The notes below the pieces were generated by a model, which was given only the letters and a program-made list of their open reading frames with translations, was not told the origin of the DNA and made no database searches. This document shows positions 46,018 through 54,813 of a DNA stretch of 64,000 nucleotides, piece by piece. This stretch comes from Bin87 sp965220505 (lineage in GTDB: Bacteria; Chloroflexota; Dehalococcoidia; Lucifugimonadales; UBA3495), in contig CBDCQE010000003.1 in NCBI GenBank assembly GCA_965220505.1, positions 558,001-622,000 of the forward strand, written 5' to 3'. Position 1 is the stretch's first letter. Every line of letters begins with the position of its first letter. Position numbers and translations under genes: made by a program.

Positions 46018-47325
46018 ATGTCGGCTGACGAGCGTCCGCATCTACGCCGCCGCTTCTGGGGTTTCGTCCGCCGTCGTCCCTGGACTATTGGCATTGCCGT
46101 GGTCTTGGGGCTGATCCTCTGGTGGGTTACGATCAGCTTTAATGTGACCTCCTTGATTTTCCCCCCGCCCGAGGCAACCACCAGGATTAGCGCGCCTATC
46201 GGCTCCGAAACCTGGGCCCAGATCCTACGGACGCCCCAGAACAGCGCATCTACTATGGAGCAAGGTCCGCAGACGCCGGTAGAATTGCGGTGGACTTACG
46301 ACACGGACCGTCCCATTCTTGCTGCTCCGGCGGTCGTGGCGGGCCGGATCTACATTACTACCGGGGATGGTCGTGTCCTGGCTCTCGAGAGAGATACCGG
46401 CCAGCCGGTGTGGGAATTCCCCACTCTTGTCCCTTCCGATACCGCTCCCGCCATCGCGGGTGACCTGCTGTTTTTTGGTTTACGGAATAAACGCTTTATC
46501 GCTCTGGACCTGGAAACCGGCAAGCTGCGGTGGGAAAAGGACCTCGGCAACCCGGTGCTTGCCTCGCCTATTGTGGCCGATGGGACGGTTTATATTGGCT
46601 CCACCAACAGGCATCTATATGCTCTCGACGCCGCCACCGGCCAGGAACGCTGGACCCTTACCGTTGGGGGATGGATCGTCGCGCCGGTGGCCTACCGTGA
46701 CGATAGGGTGGTCGTGGCTTCTCAAGATGGCTTGCTCCACATCGTGGAGGCGAAGACCGGTCGCCCCCGTTTCGTCTACGATGCGGGCTGGCCCATAATG
46801 GGAGCCCCTACGATACACGAGGACCAAGTTTTGGTCGTATCTCATCGGGGGACCGTATGGTCGCTGGATTGGAATAGCAGCACCTATCCTCTGGAACGTC
46901 TCTGGTGGGCCACCAGGGTCAATCTGTTTGTGTGGGGCCTGCTGCCTAGTGTGCCTAGCCAACAGGGAGCTATCTGGGCCTCCAGTATCGGTGACAGCGT
47001 GGCGCTCAGTCCGGCCACTGCCCACAACGCGGTCTATGTAGCTAGTTCCGGGGGCAAGGTCGTCTCCCTCGACATCGGGACCGGCTCGGAGCGGTGGTCA
47101 ACCCAACTGGACAAGAAAATCACGGCTGGTCCAATCGTGACCGGGAACACGTTACTGGTCGGCTCCGAGGATGGCATTCTCTATGCCCTGGACTCCTCGA
47201 CGGGCAACGAGGAATGGAATTTCAAGACGGGAGGAAAGATCTCAGCCAGCCCAGTGGTGGTGGGAGATATGCTCTACGTGGCGTCCCATGATGGCAATCT
47301 TTATGCGCTCTCCTCTAAGCACTAA
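46018..47325 (+). CDS. Membrane-anchored PQQ-type beta-propeller protein
   Basis: A 435-residue protein. After about 22 basic residues one membrane helix (TIGIAVVLGLILWWVTISF) anchors it. The rest is a beta-propeller of about seven PQQ-like repeats with the recurring pattern VYIGSTNRHLYALDAATGQE. No dehydrogenase catalytic residues or quinone-binding motif are obvious, so a binding or scaffold role, as in BamB-like propellers, is more likely than PQQ-dependent catalysis. It follows the peptide importer on the same strand. A functional link is possible but not shown. Confidence 0.82.
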   Translation: MSADERPHLRRRFWGFVRRRPWTIGIAVVLGLILWWVTISFNVTSLIFPPPEATTRISAPIGSETWAQILRTPQNSASTMEQGPQTPVELRWTYDTDRPILAAPAVVAGRIYITTGDGRVLALERDTGQPVWEFPTLVPSDTAPAIAGDLLFFGLRNKRFIALDLETGKLRWEKDLGNPVLASPIVADGTVYIGSTNRHLYALDAATGQERWTLTVGGWIVAPVAYRDDRVVVASQDGLLHIVEAKTGRPRFVYDAGWPIMGAPTIHEDQVLVVSHRGTVWSLDWNSSTYPLERLWWATRVNLFVWGLLPSVPSQQGAIWASSIGDSVALSPATAHNAVYVASSGGKVVSLDIGTGSERWSTQLDKKITAGPIVTGNTLLVGSEDGILYALDSSTGNEEWNFKTGGKISASPVVVGDMLYVASHDGNLYALSSKH

Positions 47326-47394
47326 TCCACTGAAAAGATGAGTGTGTCGGCGCGCCGAAGGGATGAGAAATGCTCCCGCGCTTCGGGGACGCGG

Positions 47395-48018
47395 CTATTC
47401 GACGAAGCGGAAAGACAGCAATCTTCGCCACTGTTTATCCTGGACCAACGCCGAGATCTGCCTGCGAAATCCAAATAGGTATGTCGCCCCGGCCAGAACC
47501 GTGAGCAGGATACTCAACAACACCATTTGCCATTCAGTCCCGACGATGATCAAAGCGATGGAGACGAGCACGTATCCCATAGCAGCGCCCAAGACCACGT
47601 TGCGAAATATGATCATGATCAGACCGACGGTAATGAGGCAGGCGGCGGTGACTACGGGAAACAAGGTCAGTGACAGGCCCAGCAGCACCGCTGCGCCCTT
47701 TCCGCCCCGAAATTGCAGCCACACCGGCCAATTGTGTCCTACCAAAACCAGGGGAGCGGTCGCGAATATGGTCCATGCCGGAGCACCGACCAGGGTCGGT
47801 ACCAGGACGGCCAGCGCGCCCTTGCCAGCGTCCACGGCCAGGACGGCCAGGCCGCCCGCAATCCCAAGGCGGTGGTAGGTGTTAAGCGTTCCCGCGTTGC
47901 GGCTTCCCGTTTGACGCACGTCCTCGCCAGTCTTGAAACGCACCAGCAGGTAGGACGGTGACACCGACCCCACTAGATATGCGGCCACTGCCAGCGTTAT
48001 TCCGATTACAGTTTCCAC
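47395..48018 (-). CDS. plsY: Glycerol-3-phosphate acyltransferase PlsY-like
   Basis: A 207-residue, five-helix membrane protein of the PlsY family, which transfers acyl groups from acyl-phosphate to glycerol-3-phosphate. The three family motifs are present: VGSVSPSYLLVRF near the N-terminus, GSRNAGTLNTYH, and VGHNWPVWLQFRGGKGAA. Motif 2 departs from the usual GSGNPGATN form (Arg for Gly, Ala for Pro, Leu for Ala), which may mean a different acceptor. The GTG start has GGAGGG upstream. It lies 140 nt after the GH3 gene on the same strand, so it may be the last gene of the lipid-like cluster. Confidence 0.85.
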   Translation of the reverse strand: METVIGITLAVAAYLVGSVSPSYLLVRFKTGEDVRQTGSRNAGTLNTYHRLGIAGGLAVLAVDAGKGALAVLVPTLVGAPAWTIFATAPLVLVGHNWPVWLQFRGGKGAAVLLGLSLTLFPVVTAACLITVGLIMIIFRNVVLGAAMGYVLVSIALIIVGTEWQMVLLSILLTVLAGATYLFGFRRQISALVQDKQWRRLLSFRFVE

Positions 48019-48158
48019 TATCCCTCCAGCTGAGTGCCGACCGGGTTCGAATGGGGTTTCCTGGCCCTTCTCTGGGCCGGATGGCTTCGCGAGTTACGCT
48101 CGGCGACCCGGCGCCAAGCGTTGAAATGAACCTGCTCTCGTGGTTTACGCTCTGGAGG

Positions 48159-49916
48159 CTAATCCCTGCCAATTGGCTTCAGCAGGGCTCCGGAGAACAT
48201 CCCGGTCCAGCCGGTTTGCGTGTTCAGGGGCGAGGGTTTGATGCCGCCGATCCGTTGCCCATTTTCCCGGCAGTGCCGGGTGAAAGTCTCGTGGGCGCCC
48301 GATCCTAGCCGAAACACCCTGACGCCCTCCAGTTGCCCCAAGTCCCGACAATAGCGATAGTGGTAGTTGAGCCGCAAAGCCTCCTCGGCATAGCTCCCCA
48401 GGGACTGGAGTTCCAGGTCCGTGGCCGACCGCGATTCCACGAAGAGGACGTAGGAGGGGTCGCCGAGCGCGTCATCGAAGGCCAGCATCACAAAGTCTGT
48501 AGACAGGTTGTATTCTGCGAGCCCGGAGTCCAGGACCTGCTGAACGTGCTCCTCGTTCAGTTTTTCGCCGAACCGGTCTGATACGTGAGATTCCTTCCGG
48601 GCAAACCTGAGCAGAGGGCAGGACTCCACATGACCGACGACGTCGACCAAATCTCCCGTCTGGTAGCGATACAGGCCGCCACCGGTCGTGATGACCACCG
48701 AGTAACGTTCTCCCTCCCGCAACTCGTGGGCGAGAAGGGTATTGTCCCCCTGCACCTCGCCCCGGGGCAGGAATTCGAAGAAATGCGACCGTACGGCCAG
48801 CAGCCCGCCGGGCTGTCCGTGGCCGGGAATGGACACGACGCCCTCCGTGGCAACCAGGCCCTTGGCCTGGACAGTTGAGTTGGGAAAAGCGGCCGCTAAA
48901 GCGGGCACGTACGGGGCGGCGTTGCCATCCGCCCAGCAACTGATCAGACGCAGATTGGGCCACAGCTTGGCGGCGGAAGCCTCCAGATCCATGGCCGAGC
49001 AGAGATGTCTCCTGATCTCCCGTGCCCTGCCGGGATCCGGTCGCAGCCGCGCCCGCAGGCGGTCCATCGGTGCAGCGGAAACAGGCGTGGGGGGCGTTAT
49101 CCGGCCGGCTGCGATGTCGCCGGACAGTTGGTCGGCCCACTCCGACAGCGGTTTCAGCAGCAGGGTCAGAAAACTGGGGTGCCAGACCGACAGAACGGAT
49201 AGGCTGCGACACCGAAGGAGGAACAGCAGCGTGACGTAACGGAAGGCGTTCATGTCCTCGATGAAGCGGACGTCCGTGGGAACGGCCAGCGCAGCTTTGA
49301 CCAGCTTTCTGCCGACGACCCCGAGGTACTCGCTATCGTCCTCAAATCCTATGGGGACGGCCGTCCCGTTGCACTCGGAAGACCGGCTGACGGGGCTGAC
49401 GGACCAGTACGATTTTCCTGAGAGCAGACGCGGGTCCCGTCGGAACAGGTCAACCACCCAGGGGGCTATGGCCCGGCGGAACTCGGCCTTCAGGGATTTC
49501 GTGTAAGGGATGAGTTTGGTCGGGCCGGTGGAGCCGCTGGTGGGCTCGAGCAGAAAGACCGGATCGTTGGCGAGCACTCCCTGCTCCCCCTGCATGATCC
49601 TGGATATGTCCGATTGGTAATCGTCGTAGGTTGAGAGCGGCACGCGGCGCCGGTAGTCCTCAGCGGAACGCACCGCGTCGAACCTCCAGCGTCGACCGAA
49701 CTCGGTGCCAGCGTTCCTGCGGATCAGGCCCGTGAGGAGCTTGGTCTGCGCTCCCCTTACGTCCCGCCGTGCCCGCCGGAATGCCAGCGCATCGTCCACG
49801 AGGGACAGGCACCAGAGGCCGTTGGCGGCCGCAGCACTGACGGAACGGTGACGGACGGGCCGGAGCATCCCCAGCCTGCCCGGACGCCTATCCCTGGAAG
49901 GAGTGCAATTCTTCAT
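48159..49916 (-). CDS. GH3-family acyl-acid amido synthetase
   Basis: A 585-residue protein of the GH3 superfamily (firefly-luciferase-like adenylating enzymes that join carboxylic acids to amines). It has the ATP-binding motif EPTSGSTGPTKLIPY at about residues 120-135 and the family signature GLYRYQTGDLVDVVGH near 412-425. The C-terminal lobe contains SDRFGEKLNEEHVQQVL. Plant members conjugate jasmonate or auxin to amino acids. Bacterial members occur in varied metabolic clusters, and the substrate here is unknown. The ATG at 49916 overlaps the preceding gene by 29 nt. An alternative ATG at 49868 is possible. Confidence 0.85.
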   Translation of the reverse strand: MKNCTPSRDRRPGRLGMLRPVRHRSVSAAAANGLWCLSLVDDALAFRRARRDVRGAQTKLLTGLIRRNAGTEFGRRWRFDAVRSAEDYRRRVPLSTYDDYQSDISRIMQGEQGVLANDPVFLLEPTSGSTGPTKLIPYTKSLKAEFRRAIAPWVVDLFRRDPRLLSGKSYWSVSPVSRSSECNGTAVPIGFEDDSEYLGVVGRKLVKAALAVPTDVRFIEDMNAFRYVTLLFLLRCRSLSVLSVWHPSFLTLLLKPLSEWADQLSGDIAAGRITPPTPVSAAPMDRLRARLRPDPGRAREIRRHLCSAMDLEASAAKLWPNLRLISCWADGNAAPYVPALAAAFPNSTVQAKGLVATEGVVSIPGHGQPGGLLAVRSHFFEFLPRGEVQGDNTLLAHELREGERYSVVITTGGGLYRYQTGDLVDVVGHVESCPLLRFARKESHVSDRFGEKLNEEHVQQVLDSGLAEYNLSTDFVMLAFDDALGDPSYVLFVESRSATDLELQSLGSYAEEALRLNYHYRYCRDLGQLEGVRVFRLGSGAHETFTRHCRENGQRIGGIKPSPLNTQTGWTGMFSGALLKPIGRD

Positions 49917-50748
49917 GGGTATTCAGTCTCCCTACTGCGGTTTCGGCGTTCCTGAGAAAACGATGCCCTGCGGCCGTCAGGTTCGATGGAGCAAGCTGGG
50001 CAATGCAGACGAGCTCGTCGCCCATGGAATGGCCCGGATTGGCGTGGGCAAAGAAGGCGACATGGGGATCCCTCAGCCGAACCCGATCTATTTCGGCAAC
50101 TCCGGGCCGCAAGGGAGCGGGTTCAGCGAACCGCACCACGCCCGCTTCCCGGTGGTACTCCGCGCCGAATTTGATCGCGGCCAATTTGTCGCGCAGGAAT
50201 TGCACGCCGGCAGGGGTGGCGGCATCGTAACGGGGGAAAAACTCCCGGCAGAACAGGGGAAGAAAGCGGTAGGTCTTGTAACCGGAGCTGATGAGAAGCC
50301 AGAACGTGGGCGTGGGCAGGGATCTTTCCGCCAGGCCCAGCATGTGATCCCCCATCACATGGTGCAGCGCCTGCTGTCCCCAGTGTTCGCGGGCGACGAT
50401 GGTGTCGCCGGAAAACAGGGCCGAAACCCTTTGGCCGTTCACCACGGCCTCAAAGCGCATCAGAGTGGAGAACCCGACTATCTGTCCACCTTGGGCATCG
50501 TGTATCACGCAGGCCCAGGTCTTCTCCGCCAGGTCTTCCTCGAAGCGATTCCTGGTGACCTCGGCGAAGTAGCGGTTCATCAGGGCATACATCTGGTCCC
50601 GTTCTCTTTCCGTGAGGTCCTCCACCAGCCGCACGCTTCCCCTGGGCCGGTTCTCTGTGGACCTGCTGCCATGAGGTACCGGCTCCGGCGTCCAGATTTC
50701 AGAGCGTGGCGATTTCAATGTGGGGTAGCCGGCCGTCGAGTTTCGCAT
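49888..50748 (-). CDS. GNAT-like acyltransferase (second of two)
   Basis: A 286-residue protein. The central part resembles a GNAT fold: WACVIHDAQGGQIVGFSTLM followed by ALFSGDTIVAREHWGQQALH. This looks like an acyl-CoA or acyl-carrier binding loop, though the classical R/Q-x-x-G-x-G/A motif is weak. The frame is open far upstream, but that part is the antisense-frame shadow of the previous gene. I chose the ATG at 50748 because GGGAGA precedes it, giving a 50-nt overlap with the preceding gene. It is probably an acyl or aminoacyl transferase in the same pathway. Confidence 0.65.
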   Translation of the reverse strand: MRNSTAGYPTLKSPRSEIWTPEPVPHGSRSTENRPRGSVRLVEDLTERERDQMYALMNRYFAEVTRNRFEEDLAEKTWACVIHDAQGGQIVGFSTLMRFEAVVNGQRVSALFSGDTIVAREHWGQQALHHVMGDHMLGLAERSLPTPTFWLLISSGYKTYRFLPLFCREFFPRYDAATPAGVQFLRDKLAAIKFGAEYHREAGVVRFAEPAPLRPGVAEIDRVRLRDPHVAFFAHANPGHSMGDELVCIAQLAPSNLTAAGHRFLRNAETAVGRLNTHEELHSFQG

Positions 50749-51808
50749 GAAATTCTCCCGCTTCATCAAAGCAAACTGTGAACAGGTTGGAGGGATAGGA
50801 AATGTGGGGATATGATCTGGCCACCGGAAGAAGGGGATCGCGGCTGTCAAGGCCGACCGACAGGTAGGCGTAGCCGCGGGTGGCCGCTTCGTTGTAGAGG
50901 CGCCGGAGTATGGCGCCGAATACCTCCGGGCTGTTGCCCTCGGTGCAAATGAAGCTGGCATACACGTGATGGACAGCCTTCCCGATGGCGGGCAGGGGCT
51001 GACCTCCGGCAATACGCGAAAACGCGTTGTAGAAAGGCCGTCCGAATCTCAACCCTCGGGAATAACGACGCACAACCGTCTGCTTGTATGCCGACTGGTC
51101 CCAGAGCGCGGCGACACCCACCAGCTTGCCGTTCCTGCGAGCGAGAAAGAAGTCGTTCAGATCGAGGCCGGGCGTCGATGCTCCCGCCTGGAAATCGGCC
51201 ACTTCGTAGGCGGGGAAAAACTGCTTTCGGCTACCCTCAGCATTCAGGAAATCGACTATCTCTTCCAACCGGTCGGGGGCGCCTCGCTCGATCTCATACG
51301 GGGACCGCTCCGCCGGCCGCGGCCTTCTCAAAATGATGGCGATGGTGTCCAGCCGGCCGATTTCCCGGTAGGTGGGGTGGTGGTCCCGGGGGCGTTCCAC
51401 CAGTATCCCGCGCGCCACGTCGTTGTTCGCGATGATGGTGGTGATGTAGCCCGACACTCGCCCGTCGCCATGCAATTCCCGGGCGAACTTCATCCCGAAA
51501 GCCACCAGCCATCGTCCCCTGAATTGACGGTCCACTCTCAGCTGGCTGAGATATCCGACCTCTTCGCTCTTTCCGTTGACATACATCGGCCGCGTTGACC
51601 GGCACGCCAGGCCGGCGATCCGGCCCGAAGGGTTGTGGCGAGCCACGCCCACCTGCCAGAAGCGCCCCATGGCGTTGCAGCCAAGGAAATAGTCGGGCTC
51701 TCGTTCGTAGGTGACCACAACGTCTCCGGGCACCGGGTTCTCGGAGAGCAACCGCCGGATCGCCGGATCGTCCTCCCTGGTGGCCAGTCCAATGCTGAAG
51801 TCTTTCAC
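50699..51808 (-). CDS. GNAT-family N-acyltransferase (first of two)
   Basis: A 369-residue protein with an N-terminal GNAT domain. FSIGLATREDDPAIRRLLSE begins the fold. VGYLSQLRVDRQFRGRWLVA corresponds to the acceptor strand and the pyrophosphate-binding R-x-F-R-G-R loop. The second half (after residue 180) looks like a further GNAT-like lobe, with DLNDFFLARRNGKLVGVAAL. It starts at a GTG overlapping the radical SAM stop (GTGA), with GAGGG upstream. It probably transfers an acyl group to an amine. Donor and acceptor are unknown. Confidence 0.75.
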   Translation of the reverse strand: MKDFSIGLATREDDPAIRRLLSENPVPGDVVVTYEREPDYFLGCNAMGRFWQVGVARHNPSGRIAGLACRSTRPMYVNGKSEEVGYLSQLRVDRQFRGRWLVAFGMKFARELHGDGRVSGYITTIIANNDVARGILVERPRDHHPTYREIGRLDTIAIILRRPRPAERSPYEIERGAPDRLEEIVDFLNAEGSRKQFFPAYEVADFQAGASTPGLDLNDFFLARRNGKLVGVAALWDQSAYKQTVVRRYSRGLRFGRPFYNAFSRIAGGQPLPAIGKAVHHVYASFICTEGNSPEVFGAILRRLYNEAATRGYAYLSVGLDSRDPLLPVARSYPHISYPSNLFTVCFDEAGEFHAKLDGRLPHIEIATL

Positions 51809-53220
51809 CGGCGGTAACCCTCGTGCTGCAATTCGCGGGACGGAAAGCGCTCGACGTCTAGGGGAATTGGTTCACTGACCTTGACGAGCGTTCCCGAAAA
51901 GGACTCGTCGCCCAGGGGATAGTTTTCCCGTTGACTGACCTCCCGGCGCATCAGGAAATTGACGATGAAGTAGTGCCACAGGAATGACCCCCGGGTATTG
52001 ACCTTGAAGTCGAGGCTGCGCCTGAGGATCGAGGGAAGGCTGTAAAAGCTGGCCCTGGCCTCCAGGCATCCCTTTCGCGCTTCCTCGGCGGTCATTCCGG
52101 TGGGGACGAAGGGCATCATCCCGTATCGATATTCCGGATCCAGCCACCAGCGGTCGTAGAGCAGCCTGCCCTCGCGCTGGAGCTGGCGGTAGAGCGGGGT
52201 GCCGGGAAACGGGGTGACGTGGTTGAACGACACCATGAAGAAGTTCTTGTCCCTGGCGAACGCGACGTTCCGTTCAAAGGTGTCGATGCCCTCGCCGTCG
52301 TAGCCCATCATGAAGGTGATGTAGAGCCTGATCCCGTATTTGCGGAGATTGGCGAAGGCAACGTCGGGGCCTCCTCGCATCAGGTTGAAGGTCTTGCTCA
52401 TGCGCTTGAGCGTGTCGGGGTTCAGCGATTCCAGCCCAACCAGCAGTCCCTGGCACCCGCTTTCCCGGGCGAGGCGCAGGAATTCCTCGTCGTGGGCCGC
52501 GTGAATGCTGGCCTGGCTCACCCACTTGATCTTCAGGGGCGCCAGTTGACGCATCAGGTCCTTGGCCCGGTCGACGTGAGACGTGAAGTTGTCGTCCACG
52601 AAGAAGATGAATGGCTTGTCCATCTGCCGTATCTCGTCGACGATGTCTTCCGCCGGCCTCCTGGTCTGGGTGCTGCTGAAAAACGACTGTATCGCGCAGA
52701 ACTCGCAGCGCAGGTGGCATCCCCGGCCCGCCTCGACCAGGCCGATGGGGAGGTACTTCTTGCCCTGAAATATCGTGCGGTCCGGCCTGATGCCGTCGAG
52801 GGCGGGCCGGGCGTCGCTCCGGTATACCCGTTGCAGCCGGCCGCTCTGGAAGTCGGAAACCAGCCGGGGCCACAGGTTTTCAGCCTCTCCGACGACCACT
52901 GACTCGGCGTATTCGCACACCTCATCGGTGGCCAGGGTGGCGTGGAAACCTCCCATTACGACGGGTATGCCACGACGGCGGTACTCGGTCGCTATCTGGT
53001 AGGCCCTCTTGGCCGTGTAAGTTTCGACGCTGATAGCCACCAGGTCGGTGGGCTCGTCGTAGGGTATGGGCTCCATCCGGTCGTCGTAGAACTTGACCTC
53101 CACATCACCGGGGGTCAGCGAGGCGAGCATCGCGGGAGCCAGGGGTTCCATCTGCCACCCCCGGATGTACGGTTCGCCGATGCGCCGGCCGATGCAGGGG
53201 TGTATGAGCGTGATTCTCAT
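51805..53220 (-). CDS. B12-binding radical SAM enzyme (second)
   Basis: A 471-residue protein. An N-terminal cobalamin-binding-type domain (MRITLIHPCIGRR, VAISVETYTAKRAYQIA, PVVMGGFHATLATDEV) is followed by a radical SAM barrel. Its CX3CX2C cluster motif is GRGCHLRCEFCA (Cys168, 172, 175). Later segments are FFVDDNFT and GLLVGLESLNPDTLKRMSK. Class B enzymes of this type perform methylations, ring or C-C bond chemistry on unactivated carbons. The ATG at 53220 makes an ATGA overlap with the preceding radical SAM gene. The frame open above it is not used. Confidence 0.88.
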   Translation of the reverse strand: MRITLIHPCIGRRIGEPYIRGWQMEPLAPAMLASLTPGDVEVKFYDDRMEPIPYDEPTDLVAISVETYTAKRAYQIATEYRRRGIPVVMGGFHATLATDEVCEYAESVVVGEAENLWPRLVSDFQSGRLQRVYRSDARPALDGIRPDRTIFQGKKYLPIGLVEAGRGCHLRCEFCAIQSFFSSTQTRRPAEDIVDEIRQMDKPFIFFVDDNFTSHVDRAKDLMRQLAPLKIKWVSQASIHAAHDEEFLRLARESGCQGLLVGLESLNPDTLKRMSKTFNLMRGGPDVAFANLRKYGIRLYITFMMGYDGEGIDTFERNVAFARDKNFFMVSFNHVTPFPGTPLYRQLQREGRLLYDRWWLDPEYRYGMMPFVPTGMTAEEARKGCLEARASFYSLPSILRRSLDFKVNTRGSFLWHYFIVNFLMRREVSQRENYPLGDESFSGTLVKVSEPIPLDVERFPSRELQHEGYRR

Positions 53221-54644
53221 GCTGCCACCGCTCCTTTTTCGACCATCCAGTCGCAGTTGTAGTAGGTGTGCAGATTGTTGGCGTAGAAGCGGTATCCCAG
53301 GTTGGCCGCCAGGGCGACCGGAAGCTGGATCCGCGAGCCCAGCAATCTTTTGGCAATGGACCGGTAGCGGTAGGTACGCTTCCAGGCCCACTCGGTCCTT
53401 GACAGCAGTTCTTCGGGGCTGAGATTTCGAGGTTGGTACACGACGTGCTGGCCGTCGTACAGGCTCCAGTCCCTGATCAGGATGCGGCCTTCCCGCTCTA
53501 GCTTCGAATGCAGGGGGGTGCCGGGGAATGGTGTCAGGATGGCGTACCTGGGCAGGTCGATGTTGGCGTCATTGACGAAGTCGACGGTCCACTCAAATAC
53601 GTCGGCGGTGTCGTGGTCGAACCCGAACACAAAGCAGCCCATGACGCCGACGCCATGGTCGTGCAGCTTCCTCACCACCTGGTGGTAATCATTCTTCATG
53701 TTGAAGGACTTTCGCGTTTCGTCCAGCGAACCCTGGACCAGTGACTCGAACCCCAGCAGCAGGGCGCGGCATCCGCTCCGGACGGCCAGATCCAACAACT
53801 CGTCGTCCCTGGCGATGATGGTGGTGGCGAGCCCGGCCCACTTCACCCCCAGCGGAGCCATGGCGGTGAAGAGTTCCTTAGCGTAGTCGATGTCGGCGAT
53901 GAGGTTCAGATCGAGAAATATGAGCCGGCGCGCGCCCATCTGGCGAATGTCCTCGACCACCTCGCCTACCGGTTTCTGCAGCGGGCTTCCCCAGGCGGAG
54001 GGGACGACGCAGAATTGGCAGCGGTGGATGCACCCCCTGGTGGCTTCAATCGTGTTGGTCGTGGTGTAGTGCCGCCGGAGGAGCAGGTCTCTCCTGGGAA
54101 TGGGAAGATCGGCCAGGGTCAGATCCGCTCCCTGGTCGTAGCGGGGTTTCATCTCCCCGCTGACGAAGTCCCTCAGCAGCTGCGGCCACGTCCGCTCGGC
54201 ATAGCCGACCACCACGGAATCGGCGTGAGCGGCGGCTTCTTGGGGCATGAGGGTGGGATGCACGCCACCCAGCACCACGGAGATACCTCTGGCCCGAAGG
54301 CGGTCCGCCAACTCGTAGGCGCGGGGAGCCGTGCCGGTGATGACGCTGATGCCGACCAGATCGGCGTCCAGGTCTGTAGAGATGTCGGTGATCCCTTCGT
54401 CCACCAGCGTTACCTCGCTGTCGATTTCTGGAGGCACCAGTGACGCCAGCGTCGTCAGCGTGAGAGGCGCGTAGCGCATCGACTTCTTCCAGATTCCGGT
54501 CCGGTGCCTGTAGAGCGGGCCCCGGGGCGAGACCAGCGCGATTTTGAGATTTGGTGCCGGCGCGTTATCTTCAGCAATGGAATGATGACCGGTGCGGCAA
54601 TACCGTAGTCGTCCGCGGCTCCGTGTGACGGTTTGGGTGTTCAA
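53217..54644 (-). CDS. B12-binding radical SAM enzyme (first)
   Basis: A 475-residue class B radical SAM protein. It has a B12-type N-domain (ADLVGISVITGTAPRAYELA, VVLGGVHPTLMPQEA) and the cluster motif TRGCIHRCQFCV with Cys205, 209 and 212. LIFLDLNLIADIDYAKELF and LLLGFESLVQGSLDETRKSF follow. It starts at a TTG that is fixed by a near-perfect AAGGAGG six bases before it (54651-54657). It resembles the next enzyme throughout, suggesting duplication with two successive or alternative reactions on one substrate. Confidence 0.88.
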   Translation of the reverse strand: MNTQTVTRSRGRLRYCRTGHHSIAEDNAPAPNLKIALVSPRGPLYRHRTGIWKKSMRYAPLTLTTLASLVPPEIDSEVTLVDEGITDISTDLDADLVGISVITGTAPRAYELADRLRARGISVVLGGVHPTLMPQEAAAHADSVVVGYAERTWPQLLRDFVSGEMKPRYDQGADLTLADLPIPRRDLLLRRHYTTTNTIEATRGCIHRCQFCVVPSAWGSPLQKPVGEVVEDIRQMGARRLIFLDLNLIADIDYAKELFTAMAPLGVKWAGLATTIIARDDELLDLAVRSGCRALLLGFESLVQGSLDETRKSFNMKNDYHQVVRKLHDHGVGVMGCFVFGFDHDTADVFEWTVDFVNDANIDLPRYAILTPFPGTPLHSKLEREGRILIRDWSLYDGQHVVYQPRNLSPEELLSRTEWAWKRTYRYRSIAKRLLGSRIQLPVALAANLGYRFYANNLHTYYNCDWMVEKGAVAA

Positions 54645-54740
54645 CTTCTGCCTCCTTGTGACCGGACGGGATGAAATGCAACATCGCCGCCAATGTTAGG
54701 TTTTCGCACATGACGATGATATTTCTGACAATCCCACATA

Positions 54741-54755
54741 TATGACGAAGTCATA
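54741..54755. promoter_or_regulatory. Operator-like inverted repeat upstream of the radical SAM genes
   Basis: TATGAC-GAA-GTCATA is a perfect 6-bp inverted repeat with a 3-nt centre, in the A+T-rich 170-bp gap between the desaturase and radical SAM genes. It is a plausible binding site controlling the radical SAM operon separately from the desaturase. Confidence 0.35.
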
Positions 54756-54813
54756 ACAGTTTCTTCACGGCGTGCTTTTGAACAAACAGGGAATCGCCTC
54801 GCTGCTCCGATGG

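Noticed and set aside
54645..54813. Cobalamin riboswitch before the B12 radical SAM genes
   Set aside because: I found no B12-box-like sequence or suitable stem arrangement in this short gap.
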